Below, in pieces: positions 55,426-64,000 of a DNA stretch of 64,000 nucleotides; positions within the stretch are counted from its first letter, which is position 1, and every line of letters starts with the position of its first letter. The stretch spans positions 9,233,230 through 9,297,229 of the forward strand of contig OZ014414.1 in NCBI GenBank assembly GCA_963965975.1. Reading direction: 5' to 3'. Made by a program: the position numbers and the translations under genes. Source of the DNA: Xestospongia bergquistia. Taxonomy: Eukaryota > Porifera > Demospongiae > Haplosclerida > Petrosiidae. The notes under the pieces were generated by a model. The model saw only the letters and a list, made by a program, of their open reading frames with translations, had not been told where the DNA came from and did not search any database.

Positions 55426-55933
55426 ACCAATGTCATATAACAATGACCTATACAGCTAAGTGATTTTGAGGTGTGGACCAATTCTCAATTTTTAACTTGA
55501 GATTATGGACTTATAAAAATTTTTAAAATGACCCAACATCATTGATAGCAAAATCACTCGAATTATTTTCAACGAAGTTAGTTATATAGGTCATTGTTAA
55601 GTAGAGTGATTAATTGGGCATATAAATTTGGTAAAATATGTAAAACAACAAAACAGTTCATTAAATGTACTTATACATATAGTAGTAGAACAAAGGGTAT
55701 TATAAGAATAATTATATAGAAATCAAATGCAACATTTACTTACTATTATAGCGGCTCGTAACTTCGCGTCATATTAATCAATTTGTCTGGAATAACTGGT
55801 GTAAATAATACTCTTTGTAAAGGAAACCGACCGGAGTTTTTAAATAATCCAATTGAGAGTCCAAATGCTGCTTGTTAAATGAGCCCCACCCCTTTATAGC
55901 GCTGCAAGGCTATGAATATCATTATACAACAGC
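55426..55933. promoter_or_regulatory. Spacer and presumed SEC63 promoter
   Basis: No coding signal. The stretch 55,740-55,930 is less AT-rich and lies directly upstream of the SEC63 start codon, so it probably holds the promoter and 5' UTR. Individual elements cannot be assigned. Confidence 0.35.
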
Positions 55934-60618
<4,685 letters not shown>

Positions 60619-61658
60619 CCCTCTAATAACAAATTAATAAATTATTTTAATTATCTTTTACTAACCAATCAATTCTTATGTATAATGTCTTAATATACAG
60701 CTGTTACTTTTCCATTAATAATATTGTATATGATATTACATGTCATACTCCATATTGGAACTCCCAGTGTATCTATAAATAACACACAAAAAAATATTAA
60801 AAGAAACTGTTTGAATTATTATGATAACCTGTTAAACCTGTTAAAAGGAAAGGCTAATATAATTTCTCTAGTGGCCATAATGGGTCTTGTGGGAAGTAAG
60901 CAACAGGTGTACTTTTATTGGCTATCACAACAGCAATATGAAAACCTTCCTATAAATATACATATCATTCCTTTCTTTTAATATTATTGTTCTTCTATAT
61001 ATTATAGGAGAGACAATAGCCTCACAAAGGATTAAGAACAAAGTATACAACTACAATATTGTAGCATTTAGCTCCTTCCTTCTTTGCAAGGTTATTGGGT
61101 TCTGTGTGTGTCTATTCTCCTTATGAAGAGAATGGATGTGAACATAATTATGTAAAACTTGTTTGTTTGTTATTGGAACCTACTATTAAAATCATTAATG
61201 CTATTATATTTTTTGTTATTGTTGGCAAGATCATAAAACCAGCACTAACTTCCAGAGGATGGCCTTTTCGTGCCTACCTGATATACATAATGGAAGATTG
61301 TAAAAGAGAAAAACTATTGTAACAGTTTATAACTCTAGAGCATGAAAGATCATGAACACATCTTGTTTGACTACTAGCGAAGAAAAGATTTGGACACGTT
61401 AGGATAGTTGCATTGGACCGAGATTAATGGAGGCGCTTGCGAAGATTTGTATTATAATAACTTCCTACAGTAGTATTATCGGCTCGTATATTGTATCAAA
61501 TCTATCGATAAAGGGGAGGATACTACGCGAGAATATAATATACAACCACAGCGAAGAATGCACAATTGGACCCAAATGAAAATTACCTCAAAAATTCCCC
61601 AAGTCTAGGATAAAACCTTGAGACACTGCTGTGAATCTGTGATCTGGGAAGAGACAAA
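60619..61658 (+). other. Intergenic, with two weak open stretches
   Basis: Downstream of the SEC63 stop there is an AATAAA-type signal near 60,640. Open stretches at 60,724-60,981 and 61,095-61,322 have hydrophobic segments and lie close together, but I recognise no family and cannot splice them convincingly. 61,400-61,650 is less AT-rich and probably holds the promoter of the next gene. Confidence 0.35.
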
Positions 61659-63093
61659 ATGTCAGCTAAGGTGAAGGTTATTCTCATGGCTAACTGAGAA
61701 TTAATAGGACTTTTTAAAAAATAATTATATAATCAAATGTTTTTTTCATTTCTAGAGACAAAAAGATGATCATGGTGATGAACAACCACCACAAGAGGTG
61801 AGTCAAATATTTGGTCTTTAATTTAGTGAGTCATTGTTATTTTTAAAGTGACTATTTGACTATTTTAAAGTGGAATTTGTGCTAGGTATGGTATGCTATC
61901 CCGCAAGTTCTCTAAAAATTCAACATAATAGCTATGGACCAATTAATTTTATACCTAAATGGTGGTCACTAATCACTGGACTATATAGACTACTGGGATT
62001 AAATTTAACACACACACACAAAAAGCTTATAGCTAGCTAGGTCTAATTAAATTTAAAGACTGTATGCGCATGTATGTTAAAACAATAATGAATATATAAA
62101 GAGTCTGTGTTTCAACTTGTACTATTGTTGCTCTTAATTATAAGCTTCAAAAAATCAATTATATGTGATATGTGCATTTTTGCATTAGCTGGACCTAATA
62201 ATATACTTAGTTGTGTATAGCTATTGAGCAATTTCCAGGAGATCACTAGTATAACTTATAGTTATCTTAAGTGACCACATTTCTTCTGACACTAAAAATG
62301 AATTGATTTATCCAATCGATTATCATTAATTTTAGTTATAAACATACCATATTAGGAAAAACAAGAAAAAACAGGTGTATTTTTATTACTATGCAGAACA
62401 ATTTCCAGGAGATCATTATCATAGGTACATATGATAATGATCTCCTGGAAATTGTTCTGCCGGTTATAATTATCTTTAGTTACCACACTTCCTCTGATGA
62501 TCTCCTGGAAAACATTCTATAACTATACACAACTAAGTATCATTAGGTCCAGCTAATGCAAAAATGCAAGTAGTACATATAATTGATTTGTTGAAGTTTA
62601 AGACCAACAATAGTACAATTTGAAACACATCATTAAGTATTATTTCAAGTGGTTGCTATTGACTTTAGTTTCTTTTTTGATCACCAAGTTTTGACTTCAA
62701 TTCAGGGAAGTAATTTAATTATTATTACTTTAAGATTATGTAAGACATATATAGTTTACAATAGTATGTATTGTGTTTATATAGTATATTATGTTAAATC
62801 TTTGTATTAAGTAAGGGATTGACCATAACTAAGTGCATATAAATGAACTGTCATCCTATTGATATAATAAAAATTTAGTATGAAATTACCTTACTTCCAT
62901 AGTCTAGTATAAACAAACTTTTTATGTGATCTCTTTTTGTTAGGAAGAAGAGGAAGGACAGCAAGATGAAGAGCCTCCATCAAAAAAGCCTACAGCAAAA
63001 CCTTCACCTCAAAAACGTAGACGAGGACCTCCTTCTGGAAGCACTTCAAGTACCCAAAAAAAAGGAGCTGCAGAAGCACCACGTTCTAAGAAG
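61659..63093 (+). CDS. 5' part of a gene for a charged, probably nuclear protein
   Basis: Three in-phase exons: 61,659-61,670 (MSAK), 61,756-61,797 and 62,944-63,093, each bounded by GT-AG sites and all phase 0. The encoded 68 residues are disordered: an acidic Glu/Gln run, then a basic Pro/Ser/Lys segment with QKRRRGPPSG, a likely nuclear localisation signal, and SKK at the donor. No domain is reached before the window ends, so the product is unknown. The coding exons continue beyond 64,000 or after 63,093 in sequence I could not resolve. Confidence 0.55.
62107..62632. repeat. Fold-back repeat with ~105-bp arms and a nested perfect palindrome
   Basis: The arm at 62,107-62,215 is the inverted complement of 62,530-62,632 with few differences (shared TTTTTGCATTAGCTGGACC / GGTCCAGCTAATGCAAAAA). 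Between them, 62,393-62,423 and 62,430-62,460 are perfect 31-bp inverted arms around a 6-nt spacer. It lies in an intron of the 61.66-kb gene and resembles a MITE array. Confidence 0.75.
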
Positions 63094-63414
63094 GTGAATC
63101 ACTTCATCGGTCCTTAACAAGTCAATTATTAATAAGCAATTGTCTTAAGTACCAGTAACAGAATGCCTTTTTTTAATTTGAAATTATACATTTATATTTA
63201 GTGTATACATGTTGTATGCAAGATTTCAAAATTTTACTGATTCCTAAGCTTAGGATACTGACATAAACAGACTTTTCAATGACTCTGATTTCAGCATATG
63301 GTATAAGATTCCATACATGCATCAAATTCCTCAGGTTTAGTATTGATAAACTTACTATGATAACAATAGATGGGGTTTGTTTTATGATTGTAGTACATGT
63401 ATTATTACTATCTA

Positions 63415-63900
63415 TATACCATATTACGAAAAACAAGAAAACAAGAAAAACCAGAAAAAACAGTTGCATTTTATTACTACACAGAACAATTTCCAGGAGA
63501 TCATTAGCAAGGTTATAGTTATCTTTAGTGACCACACTTCTTCTGATGATCTCCTTCTACAGCTATACACAACTATAAGTATATCATTAGGTCCAGCTAA
63601 CCTAAAAATGAATGTATCATGTATAATTGTTGAAGAGCAGCAATAAGTACAAGTTAAAACACATCGATCATTAATTAAGTATTATTTCAAGTGGTTGCTA
63701 TTGACTTTAGTTTCGTTTTTGATCACCAAGTTTTGGCTTCAATTTAGGGAAGTAATTTAATTATTATTACTTTAAGATTATGTAAGACATATATAGTTTA
63801 CAATAGTATGTATTGTGTTTATATAGTATATTATGTCAAATCTTTGTATTAAGTAAGGGATTGACCATAACTAAGTGCATATAAATGAACTGTCATCCTA
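63415..63900. repeat. Direct repeat of 62,345-62,870
   Basis: A second copy of the same intronic sequence: AGAACAATTTCCAGGAGATC, GGTCCAGCTAA, TTGACTTTAGTTTC and a near-identical stretch AGTAATTTAATTATTATTAC onward. It lacks the second palindrome arm. The source is a local duplication of the fold-back element plus flank. Confidence 0.75.
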
Positions 63901-64000
63901 TAGATTGCCTTTCGTTAATACTTAAAAAACTGAGTTCTACAAATAAATTCATAATATTTAGTGATTTTAAAGTCCAATTTATTTACTTAACTAAAATTTA

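Noticed and set aside
60724..61322. Two nearby plus-strand frames as a small gene
   Set aside because: The linking sequence around 60,982-61,094 contains stops and no clean splice pair. No recognisable domain, so left as a weak possibility.

Overview
The window looks like nuclear DNA of an early-branching animal, most likely a demosponge of the Amphimedon type. The reasons are AT-rich sequence, many short GT-AG introns (about 40-300 nt), intact animal genes (SEC63, a dynein heavy-chain relative, an IRAK1BP1-like SIMPL protein, a multi-dsRBD protein), and a tandem family of death-fold/LRR genes of a kind known to be expanded in sponges. The species call is inference.

Layout. (1) 1-23 kb is a tandem segmental array. 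Two complete plus-strand paralogues, A (1948-8714) and B (14778-21460), can be joined exon by exon with no frame break. They encode 1161- and 1162-residue proteins: two death domains, two CARD-like helical repeats, a ~200-residue domain I cannot name, a coiled coil, an acidic linker and C-terminal leucine-rich repeats. The window begins inside the 3' flank of a third copy. Between copies lie minus-strand pieces of an FN3/beta-propeller receptor (ROS1/Sevenless-like architecture) and a stranded piece of a dynein exon, which marks a duplication junction. (2) 23.3-49.9 kb, minus strand, is one very large gene for a divergent dynein heavy chain (DNHD1-like). Its AAA1 and AAA4 nucleotide sites are degenerate, while the AAA2 and AAA3 P-loops, the stalk and the C-terminal domain remain. 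(3) 49.9-53.2 kb holds an IRAK1BP1-like gene (+), divergent from the dynein gene, and an intronless four-dsRBD gene (-), convergent with it. (4) 53.2-55.9 kb is gene-poor and carries copies of a GC-richer SINE-like element. (5) 55.9-60.6 kb is a complete SEC63 gene (20 exons, 761 aa). (6) 61.66 kb to the end is the 5' part of a gene for a charged, probably nuclear protein, with introns full of fold-back repeats.

The main discovery candidate is the death-fold/LRR pair. It combines death-fold signalling modules with an LRR sensor but has no NACHT ATPase. Paralogues A and B differ in the LRR exon almost only by amino-acid replacements (about 31 replaced versus about 4 silent codons by eye), concentrated on the exposed positions of the LRR strands. 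That pattern fits diversifying selection on a recognition surface. Twelve of its 13 introns are phase 1, which would allow module shuffling.
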